Shown: positions 8,181 through 17,914, numbered from the stretch's first letter. The stretch: DNA of 64,000 bases from Spirosoma endophyticum (GCF_900112365.1 NZ_FOLQ01000006.1:330885-394884); one strand, 5' to 3'. The notes: generated from the sequence alone by a model not told the origin. Translations and numbers: made by a program.

Positions 8181-9929
8181 TTATATTTTTTTCCACTTGG
8201 TGGCAGTGGGAAGTAGGTTAAATACCATGTCGAACGTCATGCCGCCTTTGTTTCCGATCCGATACGTTCCATACAGTTGCTCCACTTGCATCTGAATCAG
8301 GCGCATGCCAAATGATTTTAAGGGCAATGAAGACTCGTCCAACCCTTTCCCGTTATCAGCTACTTCCAGACGAAATGTAGTTTTATCTAAAGAGGCCTCT
8401 ATTCGTAGCGCAGGGCATGGGTGTTCGGGAAAGGCATACTTGCAGGCATTCGTAATCAGCTCATTCACAATTAGTCCAACGCGCATAATGTAGTCGGCGG
8501 GTAGGGTGAGGGCAGGCGGAATCTGGCAGGTAACCTCAACCTGATCCAGTTCGAACGTCTGCAATCCCATTTTGATCAGTTCCCGGATGAAGTCAGCTAA
8601 ATTGACTGCAGCGAGATTTTCGTCATCATAGAGTTTACGCTGAAGCAGGCTCATTACTTCGATACGTCGCTGGCTGTCTTCCACCGCATTTCTGGCACTT
8701 TCGTCTGAAAGGCGATTCGACTGTAAACTCAGCAGGCTCGATACTAACTGTAAATTATTTTTAACGCGGTGGTTTTGCTCCTGCACTAAGGCCGCGTTGT
8801 GCAGGCTAAGGCGCCGATTTTTCCGTGACAGCCGGTAAAAAGCACCACTTGCGATTACGGTTCCCAGCAGCAACGTCGAAAGCACCATCAGAAACCGCTG
8901 CTGTGTCTGCTGATTTTCTTTACTGAGTGCCAGTTCCCGATGCTGACTTTTTAGCTGCGCTTCTTTTTTTTCGATATCATATTCTACACTCAGGCGAGAA
9001 ACGGCGCCATCCCGGTCAGCTATCATTTGTCCCTGTTCGTAGGTTCGCACCAGTTGCGCTTGCTCAAAGGCTTTTTCCCAGTCTTTTTTTTGCTGGTAAT
9101 ATTGCAGACATGCCTCGGCAAATGACTTTTCAGTATAAAACTCCCTAATATTCAATGCCTTATACATTCGTTCTGCTTCCTGCAACAACGGGAAAGCCTC
9201 ATCAGGCTGATTAAATCGGAGATAGGTCAAGGCCAGCTCCTGCACTGTCTTGGCCTGATTATGGGTATGGCCTATTGCCTTATACTGCGCCAGGGCTGTT
9301 CTATAGTATTGAAATGCTTTGACGTTTCGCTGATATCTGTATAGTTCACCGAATGTGCTACTGACCGCAGCAATACCGAGCGTATCTTTTGATTCATAAG
9401 CTATACGCTCATTCAGCTTACAGTAATAGAACAGGCTATCCTGCAATGGGTGTTTGCGGTTGTTGGCTAAACTATCGCGGCAAATGACAACGTATGCATT
9501 CCCAATAACCTGATAAGCAGATATGATTTGCCGTTTGGACCCATTGCGTACGTAAGCAAGGGCTAAACGCCCGTATTCCAAAGCTTTAGCTCCATTGGAT
9601 TGGTCTATTTCCAACTTCGACAATCGTGTATAGATCCGGCTGACTTTGTCGAACTTGCGCTGTTGCTCCACAATCCGGAGTGACTTCACAAAGTAATTCT
9701 TGCCCTTCAGATAATCCCGGGCAGCTACATACACCTTACCGTACAAGTAGTACGCTTCTGCCATGAGCAGGGTGTCCTTCTTCGTTATCGCTTCCTGTTC
9801 AATTTCCCGGGCATACCTAAGCTTGTCGGGTTGAAGGGGTAAGCTTTGGTATGGCTGGGCATTACTAGTACTGGTTCGGATGAGGAAAAACAAGAGCAGG
9901 AAAGCTGATTTGTTACGATACGTTTTCAT
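8181..9929 (-). CDS. TPR-containing sensor histidine kinase (HisKA_2 type)
   Basis: A 582-residue membrane sensor kinase. A signal/anchor at the N-terminus (LLLFFLIRTSTSNAQ) is followed by a tetratricopeptide-like helical sensor region (about residues 35-320), a coiled segment, and one transmembrane helix (MVLSTLLLGTVIASGAFY, about 345). The phospho-acceptor region is HisKA_2, marked by QNHRVKNNLQLVSSLL near residue 390, and the HATPase_c domain has NELITNACKYAFP and DNGKGLDE. HisKA_2 kinases with periplasmic TPRs are typical of Bacteroidota and pair with LytTR regulators, exactly the gene that follows. The ligand or stimulus is unknown. Confidence 0.94.
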   Translation of the reverse strand: MKTYRNKSAFLLLFFLIRTSTSNAQPYQSLPLQPDKLRYAREIEQEAITKKDTLLMAEAYYLYGKVYVAARDYLKGKNYFVKSLRIVEQQRKFDKVSRIYTRLSKLEIDQSNGAKALEYGRLALAYVRNGSKRQIISAYQVIGNAYVVICRDSLANNRKHPLQDSLFYYCKLNERIAYESKDTLGIAAVSSTFGELYRYQRNVKAFQYYRTALAQYKAIGHTHNQAKTVQELALTYLRFNQPDEAFPLLQEAERMYKALNIREFYTEKSFAEACLQYYQQKKDWEKAFEQAQLVRTYEQGQMIADRDGAVSRLSVEYDIEKKEAQLKSQHRELALSKENQQTQQRFLMVLSTLLLGTVIASGAFYRLSRKNRRLSLHNAALVQEQNHRVKNNLQLVSSLLSLQSNRLSDESARNAVEDSQRRIEVMSLLQRKLYDDENLAAVNLADFIRELIKMGLQTFELDQVEVTCQIPPALTLPADYIMRVGLIVNELITNACKYAFPEHPCPALRIEASLDKTTFRLEVADNGKGLDESSLPLKSFGMRLIQMQVEQLYGTYRIGNKGGMTFDMVFNLLPTATKWKKI

Positions 9930-10273
9930 CCAACACGGTGGTAAAGTTCCTCGACAGGCAGCTATGAGTGCGGGTAAATGTAGGACTTTTGAACCGACTG
10001 CTTCTCTGCCAATTCCTGATTTTTTGCACTAAAAACGATTCGGAAAGCAATTGCCTTCGTTCGGAAAGAGCTTGCGCTCATTCGGAAATTATCCTAAAAG
10101 CAAGCCCGAAATATGACTAGAATTGAGTGAGCTAAATACCGGCGAATGTACCTCAAATTACAACAATGGAAAAACGGATCTTAATTTCCGACTGAAGTCT
10201 TTCTCATAAGAATTAGTACACCCAAACGGACCGCCGGACCTTCCTCTTACCCTTTGTAGTTCATTGGTTCAAC
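9930..10273. other. Divergent intergenic region
   Basis: This 344-base gap separates the kinase gene (minus) from a lipoprotein gene (plus). I see two near-identical words, ATTCGGAAAG and CTTCGTTCGGAAAGAGCTTGC, at about 10039-10085, with a third related CATTCGGAAATT. These three TTCGGAAA repeats spaced about 22 bases apart could be regulator-binding half-sites. TACCCTTTG at about 10249 resembles a Bacteroidota -7 element but has one extra base. No coding potential or RNA gene is evident. Confidence 0.4.
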
Positions 10274-11377
10274 ATGAAAAAAGCATTTTTCTTACTCTTA
10301 TTCCCAGGCCTATTTTGGGGGTGCAGCCAGAAATCGATTGACCCATACGCACCTACCAGCCGTCCCGTTGGCGAATGGAAAGCAGAAGTCGGTGGCGCCG
10401 GGGGATTTACGAACTACAATTCACTCAAGAATTTTCAATACAATTTCGACGTACCCACCGGAAATCAGAAGATAAACATACGGCTTACATCCGGCGATAT
10501 CAATGTTCAATATGCGCTGTTTGACGCATTTGATCTGCCGATCGATGTACAAGGGAAAGGGCAGGATTTAAGCAAACAATACACGCTCGATGCGGGTACG
10601 TATCGCATCGTAGTAACGGCTGAACGGCAGGCTGTTGGGCGGTTCTCACTGTCTTTAGAAGGCACACAAGGCGGGGCTACCCTAATTTCTTCGACAGTAC
10701 TGCAGTCCAAACTGGACTGGGGACCATTGGGCGGAGGAGGAAATGAGGTAACCATTAAGAATCGCTTCTATTCGGTGGACGTTACTGAGGATGGTACCGG
10801 TTTCGATGTCGAACTCGAATCGCCTGATACCGATGCCGGGATTTGGGTGTATGATCTACCCAGCAGGCAATTTACTACGTCACGGCAAGGGCGCTATGCC
10901 TATGAAATCAGGACCGTTACTAAAGGGACGTACCTGATGATGGTCGCTACGACCAAACGGGGTAGCACCGGCAGTTACAACCTGCGGGTAACGGGGAAAG
11001 TCGCCAATCTGACTAGCGTCGAATCTCAGTCCATGGTCGTAACAGGGCAGTGGTCAGCCACCAGCAAGGCGGACCAGAACAAACTCGCTTACGACGAATA
11101 TACCCTGCAGGTGAACGATGACGGGGCCAATATGCTGGACCTCGAAATCTCGTCCAGCGACACCTTCGTTGAACTCTATCTGCAATCTGTTGGCGGAGCA
11201 ACCATTTCGATTCCCTCACAGGCATCTGCGCAGAACAAGTCGTATAAAATTGTCCAGTCGACGCTATCAAAAGGACTTTACAAAATAACGGCTCGTACCT
11301 CGACATCGGCAAAAGGGAAATATGGGAGCTATACGCTCAACGTGGTTGGTCGTTTCTCCGACTTCAAAAAACTTTAA
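10274..11377 (+). CDS. Lipoprotein with repeated beta-sandwich domains
   Basis: A 367-residue lipoprotein. The leader KKAFFLLLFPGLFWGC ends in a lipobox whose Cys becomes the lipidated N-terminus, so it is membrane-anchored. The mature part shows three related segments of about 110 residues, each with an alternating beta pattern and a closing phrase of the type KGTYLMMVAT / KGLYKITART / AGTYRIVVTA followed by GSYTLNVVG-like or GSYNLRVTG-like ends. This resembles bacterial pre-peptidase C-terminal (PPC)-type beta-sandwich domains. No catalytic motif is seen. The following gene starts 28 bases after its stop, so the two are probably cotranscribed. Confidence 0.8.
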   Translation: MKKAFFLLLFPGLFWGCSQKSIDPYAPTSRPVGEWKAEVGGAGGFTNYNSLKNFQYNFDVPTGNQKINIRLTSGDINVQYALFDAFDLPIDVQGKGQDLSKQYTLDAGTYRIVVTAERQAVGRFSLSLEGTQGGATLISSTVLQSKLDWGPLGGGGNEVTIKNRFYSVDVTEDGTGFDVELESPDTDAGIWVYDLPSRQFTTSRQGRYAYEIRTVTKGTYLMMVATTKRGSTGSYNLRVTGKVANLTSVESQSMVVTGQWSATSKADQNKLAYDEYTLQVNDDGANMLDLEISSSDTFVELYLQSVGGATISIPSQASAQNKSYKIVQSTLSKGLYKITARTSTSAKGKYGSYTLNVVGRFSDFKKL

Positions 11378-11405
11378 CACTCATTCATTACGTAATTCAA
11401 ACCTT

Positions 11406-12350
11406 ATGAATCTTACCAAGGGCGCTTTAGTCGTCACACTATTCAGTATGTCAAGCCATCTGATGGCGCAAGTTCCAAGTGTACCGGGTATAACGGGCAA
11501 CGCGGAAAACCTGACTCGCGAAACCTCCGACGCTTCTCAGGAATTTTTTGCCAGGGTTAGCCCTGATGGTAAGTTTCTATTATACAATGCCATCGACGTA
11601 TCATACTCCCTCGGTTTGACCAATGGAAGAATTGAAGTAAAGACCAACAAAAACTACCGTATTGTTCGTAAAGAGATTGGAAAGCCTATCACGAATCCAC
11701 TGGTTAACAACGCAGCGTACCCAACCTGGTTACCCAATAATACAGGCGTCATTTTCAGCTACATAAAGCCTGAAAAAGCAGTAATTGTGCGATCAGATAT
11801 TAACGGCGTGGGATTAAACTACATTTCGCCAGGAGCCATGGGCGAAGATGATGCTGAACCTGTTGTATTGAAAGACAATTCCAAAATTCTCTTTACAACC
11901 AAGATGAGTAACAGTCGTATGATTTGCTCGATGGACATGAAAGGAGGAAATTATTCCGTCATTACGGAGGGCGCTCACCTCAGTTTGAATCCCCTCAACA
12001 ACAATAGAATTATTTATAACATTATGGTTGGGAAAACCATGCAGGTGTTTACAATGGACCTTAAAACCGGCGAGAAAACCCAATTGACTACGGGGGATTA
12101 CAACAACCGGGATGGCGCTTTCTCAAGAGATGGTAAATACATTGCCTTTGCCAGTAACCGCGAGAACCCGAAGAAACAGAACAAGCATATTTACGTCATG
12201 AAAGCTGATGGCAGCGACCTGGTCCAGATCACGCAGGGAGAAACCGACGAAAGTGATCCTACCTGGGGCGATAGCAATTTGTTATTTTTCAGTTCGAATG
12301 CCGAAAAAAATTACAACATCTGGAAGGCAAATATAAAATTCAATAAATAG
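11406..12350 (+). CDS. Secreted TolB-like PD40 beta-propeller protein
   Basis: A 314-residue exported protein. ATG 11406 is chosen because a Sec leader (NLTKGALVVTLFSMSSHLMAQ) begins there; an upstream in-frame start would overlap the preceding lipoprotein gene. The body contains PD40/WD40-like repeats as in TolB, for example FFARVSPDGKFLLYNA, AFSRDGKYIAFASNREN and MKADGSDLVQITQGETDE, consistent with a six-bladed propeller. Such proteins bind partners at the periplasmic face rather than acting as enzymes. It follows a lipoprotein gene and may form a complex with it; this is inferred from adjacency only. Confidence 0.87.
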   Translation: MNLTKGALVVTLFSMSSHLMAQVPSVPGITGNAENLTRETSDASQEFFARVSPDGKFLLYNAIDVSYSLGLTNGRIEVKTNKNYRIVRKEIGKPITNPLVNNAAYPTWLPNNTGVIFSYIKPEKAVIVRSDINGVGLNYISPGAMGEDDAEPVVLKDNSKILFTTKMSNSRMICSMDMKGGNYSVITEGAHLSLNPLNNNRIIYNIMVGKTMQVFTMDLKTGEKTQLTTGDYNNRDGAFSRDGKYIAFASNRENPKKQNKHIYVMKADGSDLVQITQGETDESDPTWGDSNLLFFSSNAEKNYNIWKANIKFNK

Positions 12351-12674
12351 CCAGATACTTTTTATAATCCACTTTCCGCTTCTCTCCACATCATTAAAAT
12401 TGCAAACGGCTAGCCTTAACGTCAAGGCTAGCCGTTTGTATTTCATCCATTTCTCCTACCTTATTGTATCTACAAACCTAGTCATCAAAGCCGAGCGAAA
12501 TCAGAAAATGGGATTCGAGGGCCAGCACAAACCAATACGTTATTTCCGCTACTTGTTTACCCATACCTACCGACTGCCAACTCAGGTTGGATGTGCTCTT
12601 TACCCTTTTCTAGCTTTGACGAGGTTTACAGCTAATTACTATTCCTCTACCCAAACCAAACAACTCCGTCATCC
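12351..12674. other. Intergenic region
   Basis: This 324-base gap contains the terminator at 12403-12438 and otherwise nothing I can support. A weak open frame from 12400 runs through the hairpin and has no protein-like composition. Confidence 0.5.
12403..12438 (+). terminator. Rho-independent-like hairpin
   Basis: Perfect 15-base arms CAAACGGCTAGCCTT (12403-12417) and AAGGCTAGCCGTTTG (12424-12438) enclose a 6-base loop. It lies 52 bases past the stop of the propeller gene and is followed by TATTTCATCC. Confidence 0.8.
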
Positions 12675-13226
12675 GTGAAAACTATGGCTTTTGCCCTACT
12701 ACTGGGGTATTTATTGAGTACCGGCCCCGTTCTGGCCGATTGTCCACCCGTTATCATGAACGAAAAACTGCATGGCCTTTTGCCTCTCGTCAATCAGAAA
12801 GTAACGTACTCAGAGATCATCGATTGCGGCAGCGTATCACAAGGCGATCTGTTCCGACGGTCCAGATTGTGGATCGCTCAATCCTTTCATTCGGCGAAGG
12901 ACACTTTTGCGTTGAGCGATAAAAAAACCGGTGATTTAGTCAGTCGGTCTACGCAGGTGGTTACGATGCCTCGTTCGGAGAGTTCGGCAGGTGGCATCTA
13001 TTCATTCCGGTATAGCCTCGTGGTTGAGTGCACCAATCGAAAATATCGGGTAACCATTAGCCAGATTGATCTGGAGGAAAGTACTACGTCCCGCCCTACG
13101 CCCATCGAAACCTATTGCCAGAAGAATGACAAAGAACTTCAGGTGATCTATGCGGAACTCGACAAACAACTCAGGAAGGTACTGACTGATTTTCAGGAAA
13201 ACGTAAAAAACTACAAAGCCTTTTGA
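12675..13226 (+). CDS. DUF4468-like secreted protein
   Basis: A 183-residue protein with an N-terminal Sec signal (FALLLGYLLSTGPVLA). The mature region fits the DUF4468 family, whose members have a TBP-like fold: the phrase SQGDLFRRSRLWIAQSF, then GDLVSRSTQV and the beta segment YSFRYSLVVECTNRKYRVTI. No function is known for that family. The first codon can be GTG 12675 or ATG 12684; the signal peptide works with either. The stop overlaps the possible TTG start of the next gene, so the two are probably cotranscribed. Confidence 0.75.
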   Translation: MKTMAFALLLGYLLSTGPVLADCPPVIMNEKLHGLLPLVNQKVTYSEIIDCGSVSQGDLFRRSRLWIAQSFHSAKDTFALSDKKTGDLVSRSTQVVTMPRSESSAGGIYSFRYSLVVECTNRKYRVTISQIDLEESTTSRPTPIETYCQKNDKELQVIYAELDKQLRKVLTDFQENVKNYKAF

Positions 13227-13234
13227 TTGGGCCG

Positions 13235-13726
13235 ATGACTTCGTTCATGAACCGAACTACCGCTTACCTGATTGGCCCTGAACTAATCTGGATACTCATG
13301 TTTGCCTTTGCCGGGATCTTTGTTGCCGTGAATCAGCCCATCAGCAGCTTAGGGCATTGGAAGGTCATGTTTTTGAATCTGTTTCTGCCCGCTATTGGCG
13401 TTATGCTGGCTTTTGCACCCTTTTTCTGGACGCCCGGCAATCCGTGGTGGTGCTTAGCCCGCATCATGCTGGTCAGCCTGCTCGGTGTGGTGGGTCTGGT
13501 ATTTTTTCTCAGCAAAGCAGCCAGTTACCAGGATGTTCGTGATGTTGGTATTATCCTGGGGTCGGTGGCGTTCATTGCTATGGGATGGACAGTGCTGGGA
13601 TTTATGGGAGGTATTGCCGGGCTGTTTTTGATCTCCCACTGGGCTTACCTACCCGTATTAAAATGGATACTGATTCTGTTTGCTCTGTTTATGCTCTTTT
13701 TGGTTGTCTGGTGGCGAATAACCTGA
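13235..13726 (+). CDS. Small integral membrane protein
   Basis: A 163-residue protein with about five hydrophobic helices (for example LIWILMFAFAGIFVAV, LFLPAIGVMLAFAPFFW and ILILFALFMLFLVVWW) and very short loops. ATG 13235 is chosen over the earlier TTG at 13223, which would overlap the upstream stop. I recognise no family. It follows the DUF4468-like gene with a 8-base gap, so an operon is likely. Confidence 0.7.
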   Translation: MTSFMNRTTAYLIGPELIWILMFAFAGIFVAVNQPISSLGHWKVMFLNLFLPAIGVMLAFAPFFWTPGNPWWCLARIMLVSLLGVVGLVFFLSKAASYQDVRDVGIILGSVAFIAMGWTVLGFMGGIAGLFLISHWAYLPVLKWILILFALFMLFLVVWWRIT

Positions 13727-13732
13727 CCAAAC

Positions 13733-15487
13733 CTATAACGTAAAGCTCATTCGGCCAACAAGCCTGGTGCCAATAGAGGCAATGAACCAATACTGACCCG
13801 GCGTAGCGAGGTTGACCTGCTCCAGTACCTGCGACGTATTGACGTACTGTTTTGAGAAGATAACCGTGCCATCACTGGTTGTCAGTTGCAGGTCAATTGT
13901 TACCGGATCGGGCATGGATGCTTTAATCGTGGCGACTCCAGTTGCGGGATCAGGATACAGTACGAGTTGACCATCAAACCGCAAATCGCCATTCTCTACG
14001 TTGACGATATACGTATCGGTTAGGCAGCCTACATTATCGCTGACAGTATAGGTCGTTGACACTGTCGGTGATACGTTGATTGTGCGGTTTGTCTCGCCAG
14101 TACTCCACCGGTAAGTACCCGGCCATGAAGCCGTTAACGACACCGGATTACCAGAACTATAGCTAAGTGTCTGCTGCTTATTAACCTGCTTGAACATCGT
14201 AAACTTGTCTTTTACGGTGCCATCGGTGGCCAGCCACTGAGCATCCAGCCGGTTATCGGTTACGTCAATCAGCATGGAACCGCCTACCGTATTGTTCGAG
14301 TACACCATGGCCGGATGCGGATACCCATTGCCGTTTCCGCCTAACTGACCACCGCTGCCCGCCACTACGTAGACCACGCCCGACAGTTTATTGACAATGG
14401 GGCAGGAATTGGCAGAACCATCATATTGGGCGGAACTGGTCGACACGGCATGTTGATTTGTGTTGAACGTATTGGCCAGGCCATAGTGCCCTTTTATCAG
14501 GTACGTCCGTTCATAGATATGGCTGTGACCGCTCAGGACAAGGTCGACGTTAAAGCGTTCCAGAATAGGAACAAGTTTCCGACGTAGTTGCGTCTGATCA
14601 TCAAATACGTCAGAATCCCGAGAGCCTTTGCTGTAGGGCGGATGGTGAAAGAAAACGATCGTCCAGGGTTGATGATTGGCGGCTAAATCGAGCTTGAGCC
14701 ACTGTACCTGATGGCCCGTTGTATCGTAAAGTCGCCCGTCATCCTGACCTTCAGAATCCAGCGAAACGACATGCACATTGGCGTAATCGAATGAGTAGTT
14801 GAGCTTTGAACCCGACGGTACACCCCCGGCTTCAGCCTGTTGCGGAACGGTAATTAGTTTAAAATAGTCGATATTCAGGTTGGTGGGTACATCGGCATAC
14901 TCATGATTGCCGGGCGTTGACCAGGCGGGCAAGTGCTTTAAAATGTCGTTGTATATGGTGAATAATCGTTGCTGGTATTGGGAATCGTACCCCTGATCGT
15001 AGGCATTATCGCCGAGCCAGAGCCAAATGTCGGCCGGATGACTCTGAGCCGCTTGCCGGTATTGATCGAGCACCTGAAACTGGTTTACGGTACTACTACC
15101 GAAATCACCCAGTGCCCAGATACGAACAGGTACCGTTGATCCGGCAACGGGCGACGTCCGGAAATATTGATCACTGGATACCATTAAATCGCCTGCCGAC
15201 GAACCGACAGCATAAAAATATTGGGTGGCTGGTTGCAGGTCTGTTAATGTAACAAGGTGCTCGGTCGTTGCCGCAGGATCGGTCGTTTGCTGAGTAAGTT
15301 GCGAAAGATCAGCGCCAAAGCGAACGCGACTATCTGTCGGCAGATCGGTTCGCCAACGGATGGTGATACCAGTAGGCGTAACGGTTTGCAGATAGGGCGA
15401 CCGAGTGACTGATTGGGCGATAGTCGTCAGTTTCATGACGGTTAAGCCAAGTAGCAGTACCCAACGGACTAGCGAAAGACGTAGCAT
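13733..15487 (-). CDS. Purple-acid-phosphatase-like metallophosphoesterase with T9SS sorting domain
   Basis: A secreted phosphatase of about 584 residues. Start ATG 15487 gives a clean Sec signal (LRLSLVRWVLLLGLTVMKLTTIAQ); an upstream start adds twelve residues. An N-terminal fibronectin-like domain (RSPYLQTVTPTGITIRWRT onward) precedes the calcineurin-like catalytic domain with all five metal-binding blocks: GDFGSS, GDNAYDQGY, GNHEY, HHPPYSKG and SGHSHIYER. This order matches the purple acid phosphatase group. A PKD-like segment and a C-terminal type IX sorting domain (LVLYPDPATG start, ending GRMSFTL) follow, so the protein is predicted to be exported to the cell surface. It would release phosphate from organic esters. 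Confidence 0.93.
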   Translation of the reverse strand: MLRLSLVRWVLLLGLTVMKLTTIAQSVTRSPYLQTVTPTGITIRWRTDLPTDSRVRFGADLSQLTQQTTDPAATTEHLVTLTDLQPATQYFYAVGSSAGDLMVSSDQYFRTSPVAGSTVPVRIWALGDFGSSTVNQFQVLDQYRQAAQSHPADIWLWLGDNAYDQGYDSQYQQRLFTIYNDILKHLPAWSTPGNHEYADVPTNLNIDYFKLITVPQQAEAGGVPSGSKLNYSFDYANVHVVSLDSEGQDDGRLYDTTGHQVQWLKLDLAANHQPWTIVFFHHPPYSKGSRDSDVFDDQTQLRRKLVPILERFNVDLVLSGHSHIYERTYLIKGHYGLANTFNTNQHAVSTSSAQYDGSANSCPIVNKLSGVVYVVAGSGGQLGGNGNGYPHPAMVYSNNTVGGSMLIDVTDNRLDAQWLATDGTVKDKFTMFKQVNKQQTLSYSSGNPVSLTASWPGTYRWSTGETNRTINVSPTVSTTYTVSDNVGCLTDTYIVNVENGDLRFDGQLVLYPDPATGVATIKASMPDPVTIDLQLTTSDGTVIFSKQYVNTSQVLEQVNLATPGQYWFIASIGTRLVGRMSFTL

Positions 15488-15584
15488 CGTGTAAAAAAAA
15501 GACAATAACAAATTACACAGCACTACAGAAAAGTTATGCCTAATAGACCTATTTTCAAGACATTACACAACAATTATCTAACGA

Positions 15585-16625
15585 CTACCCTTTGGTTGGG
15601 TCGAGTACTACGTGTCTAATCCGGTTTCGTTTCCAGGTGTAGGTAACGTGGACTAGTCCGTCGGCGGTTTGAATTACGGCCGGGTAGGAGTACTCGCCGG
15701 GTGCACTTTCGAGCCGGGCCAGGGATTTCCAGGTTTTGCCATCGCTGGAAATCGCTACGTCTAAGGGAGTTCTTGGACCACTTTTACCTGCTACAGGCGA
15801 TGTAGGATTATATACCAGCACCTGACGGCCATCTTTCAGGGTCACAGCATCGGTTCCCGAATTTGGATTGGGAAGTGACGTTTTCTGCAACGGCGACCAG
15901 GTTTTACCGTTATCTTTTGACCAGGTTTCCAGAATAAATCCGCTTTTCTGGCTCCGGCAAAGGGCCTGCAATTGCCCATCAGCATGGAACAGAATACTCG
16001 GCTGAATGGCTCCATCCTCCACGCCATCGTTGATCGGCCCCGTTTTTTGCCAGGTTTTGCCCAGATCACTGGTCTGCTCAAAATGGACACGCCAGTTGTG
16101 ATCTTCCGAACTGGTTGGGCAGAGCAAAACGCCCGAGGCTAACAAGACCGGCTTGTTTTTGATTGGTCCCAGAATCCCCTCCGGCAACCGTTCCGCTTCC
16201 GACCAGGTTTTTCCTGCGTCGCTCGACCGCTTCAACAGGCCCCACCAGGTTGATGGGCTGGGACCAACTTTATAAAACAACAGCAAATCGCCACCGGGTA
16301 CCTGAAACAATACCGGATTCCAGCAGGGCAGCCGCTTTCCGTCGGGTTGTACACCCGTTGCGACCTCTACCGGCGTTGTCCAGTTGGTGGCCGACCGGCT
16401 ATTCACCCAGATGCCTACATCGGGATGGCGTTCGCGTGTGCCGCCAAACCAGGCGGCAACCAGACCTTTGGGTGTCTCGGCCAGCGTGGAGGCATGGCAT
16501 TCCGGGAAAGGTGCTTTTTCGTAAATCCATTCATTGAGAACAATCGGCGGGTTATCCGACTGCGCTGAAACGAACTGTATGGAGCACAATAAAGTAGTGA
16601 AGGCTAGTAGAAAAAGAGGTCTCAT
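15585..16625 (-). CDS. Exo-alpha-sialidase-like secreted protein (BNR/Asp-box)
   Basis: A 346-residue exported protein with a signal peptide ending near FVSAQ. It contains Asp-box repeats characteristic of six-bladed sialidase propellers: SSDAGKTW, TSDLGKTW, SKDNGKTW and SSDGKTW. An early GGTRERHPDVGIW segment carries Arg and Asp residues usual at the active site, and the closing YTWKRNRIRHVVLD is typical of the Bacteroidota sialidase-family proteins. Many members of this sub-group have not been shown to cleave sialic acid, so the true glycoside may differ. It lies just upstream of the phosphatase gene on the same strand (97 bases apart), but a functional link is not evident. Confidence 0.88.
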   Translation of the reverse strand: MRPLFLLAFTTLLCSIQFVSAQSDNPPIVLNEWIYEKAPFPECHASTLAETPKGLVAAWFGGTRERHPDVGIWVNSRSATNWTTPVEVATGVQPDGKRLPCWNPVLFQVPGGDLLLFYKVGPSPSTWWGLLKRSSDAGKTWSEAERLPEGILGPIKNKPVLLASGVLLCPTSSEDHNWRVHFEQTSDLGKTWQKTGPINDGVEDGAIQPSILFHADGQLQALCRSQKSGFILETWSKDNGKTWSPLQKTSLPNPNSGTDAVTLKDGRQVLVYNPTSPVAGKSGPRTPLDVAISSDGKTWKSLARLESAPGEYSYPAVIQTADGLVHVTYTWKRNRIRHVVLDPTKG

Positions 16626-16890
16626 AAGCGGTTCGTACAGTGAGGCAAAAGAAGAAGTTTGATTCGCTTAAAATAAGTAGGCCAGCCTCATTTCCTACCA
16701 GTCAGTCGCCGACAATTATCCTGTAAACCGATTGCAACTGGGCACCTCTGGCCTAAATACCCGTTGATTTCAGGGACTGATTTACGCGGTTCATGAATCG
16801 TTTTTAGCAATTGATTACCAACGTGCTTTCGCTACGTGTCTCGACCTGCCAATTTCGCCTGACAAGGCTGAACCATCCTCTTTTTTAATC

Positions 16891-17832
16891 ATGAAATTTA
16901 TCAGACAATTCTCTTTTTTAGCCGTACTGGTCGCAGGTCCTTTGCTGATGGCCGCTAACTCCGGCGATGTCATGACCGAGCTGGGCATCGAAGAACCGAA
17001 ACTTCGGCAGGACGTCCTGTTGAACCTAAGAGAACCGCGCTGGTTCTTCTTTAATCCTACTAATTCCATGCGCCAGGCCGTTCGTCAACTTCCCGGGTCG
17101 GCTCGTGCGACAACCGTACGAACGCTGGCTAAGGCCGTGCGGGCTTACGTCGAATCGTCATCGTTCAAACAAACATGGCTTCAGGATTTGCGAACGTATT
17201 ATCCGTATGATGAGACCTATACCGATGAATACATAGCGAAGAAAAAACAAGCCGACCAGGCAGAAAAATCAGTTGCACAAGGTCAGTTTTCGGCGCAGAT
17301 GGGCGCTATGGATCAGTCGTTTAGCTTAATGGACCCAGCTATGTTAAAAATGGCGGCTCAAGCACAACTAAGCCAGGAAGAACAGGAACTCGCTGCATTA
17401 TCCGGCAGTGCTCGAACAACGCGCGCCCAACACGTAGCGAGCTTAAAAAAGATGATGATCCTGCCGCCGGCTGAGTTCAAAAAACAATACCTGGCTTCCC
17501 TTAAACAACAGATGCAGGCCAGTATGAATCAATCGGCTAATGAGCCCGAACGGGATAAAGATCGCCTGTCAGAAGAACGTAAGCGGAAAGCAGAATTCGA
17601 TGCTCATTCCGACTTTGGACCACTTTTAAAACAACGTTTACAGGCATTCATTACGCTTAGTGAAACCGTCGATTTTGACGCACGGTTAGCACCAATGGGT
17701 CGCAAGCAGGAATTTGCTAACCCTGTTTATCAACGTAAACCTGCCGAGTGGAAATTTCTATATCGCCTAGGCAAAGAACCCGTTACCGAAGCTCGTCTTT
17801 TTGCTAAACAATGGCTGGCAGACTTGCATTAA
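16891..17832 (+). CDS. Hypothetical exported protein
   Basis: A 313-residue protein that I do not recognise. The first 22 residues form a signal peptide (FIRQFSFLAVLVAGPLLMAA). The mature part is mainly helical and charged, with a Met/Gln-rich middle (about residues 135-215: QFSAQMGAMDQSFSLMDPAM, then LKQQMQASMN) and a DKDRLSEERKRKAEFDAHSD segment that could form a coiled coil. The ending EWKFLYRLGKEPVTEARLFA looks like a conserved helix. No catalytic motif is seen. It stands alone, flanked by divergent and co-directional unrelated genes. Confidence 0.7.
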   Translation: MKFIRQFSFLAVLVAGPLLMAANSGDVMTELGIEEPKLRQDVLLNLREPRWFFFNPTNSMRQAVRQLPGSARATTVRTLAKAVRAYVESSSFKQTWLQDLRTYYPYDETYTDEYIAKKKQADQAEKSVAQGQFSAQMGAMDQSFSLMDPAMLKMAAQAQLSQEEQELAALSGSARTTRAQHVASLKKMMILPPAEFKKQYLASLKQQMQASMNQSANEPERDKDRLSEERKRKAEFDAHSDFGPLLKQRLQAFITLSETVDFDARLAPMGRKQEFANPVYQRKPAEWKFLYRLGKEPVTEARLFAKQWLADLH

Positions 17833-17914
17833 CCGCATTAAACAGAAGACTTTATAAATGGGCCGTTAGGTTTCATTTGGCAACAACTCGTCTAAGTTTA
17901 TAGTTATCCTTACA

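Noticed and set aside
12400..12678. Open frame of 92 codons on the plus strand
   Set aside because: It runs through the terminator hairpin and has no protein-like composition, signal or family.
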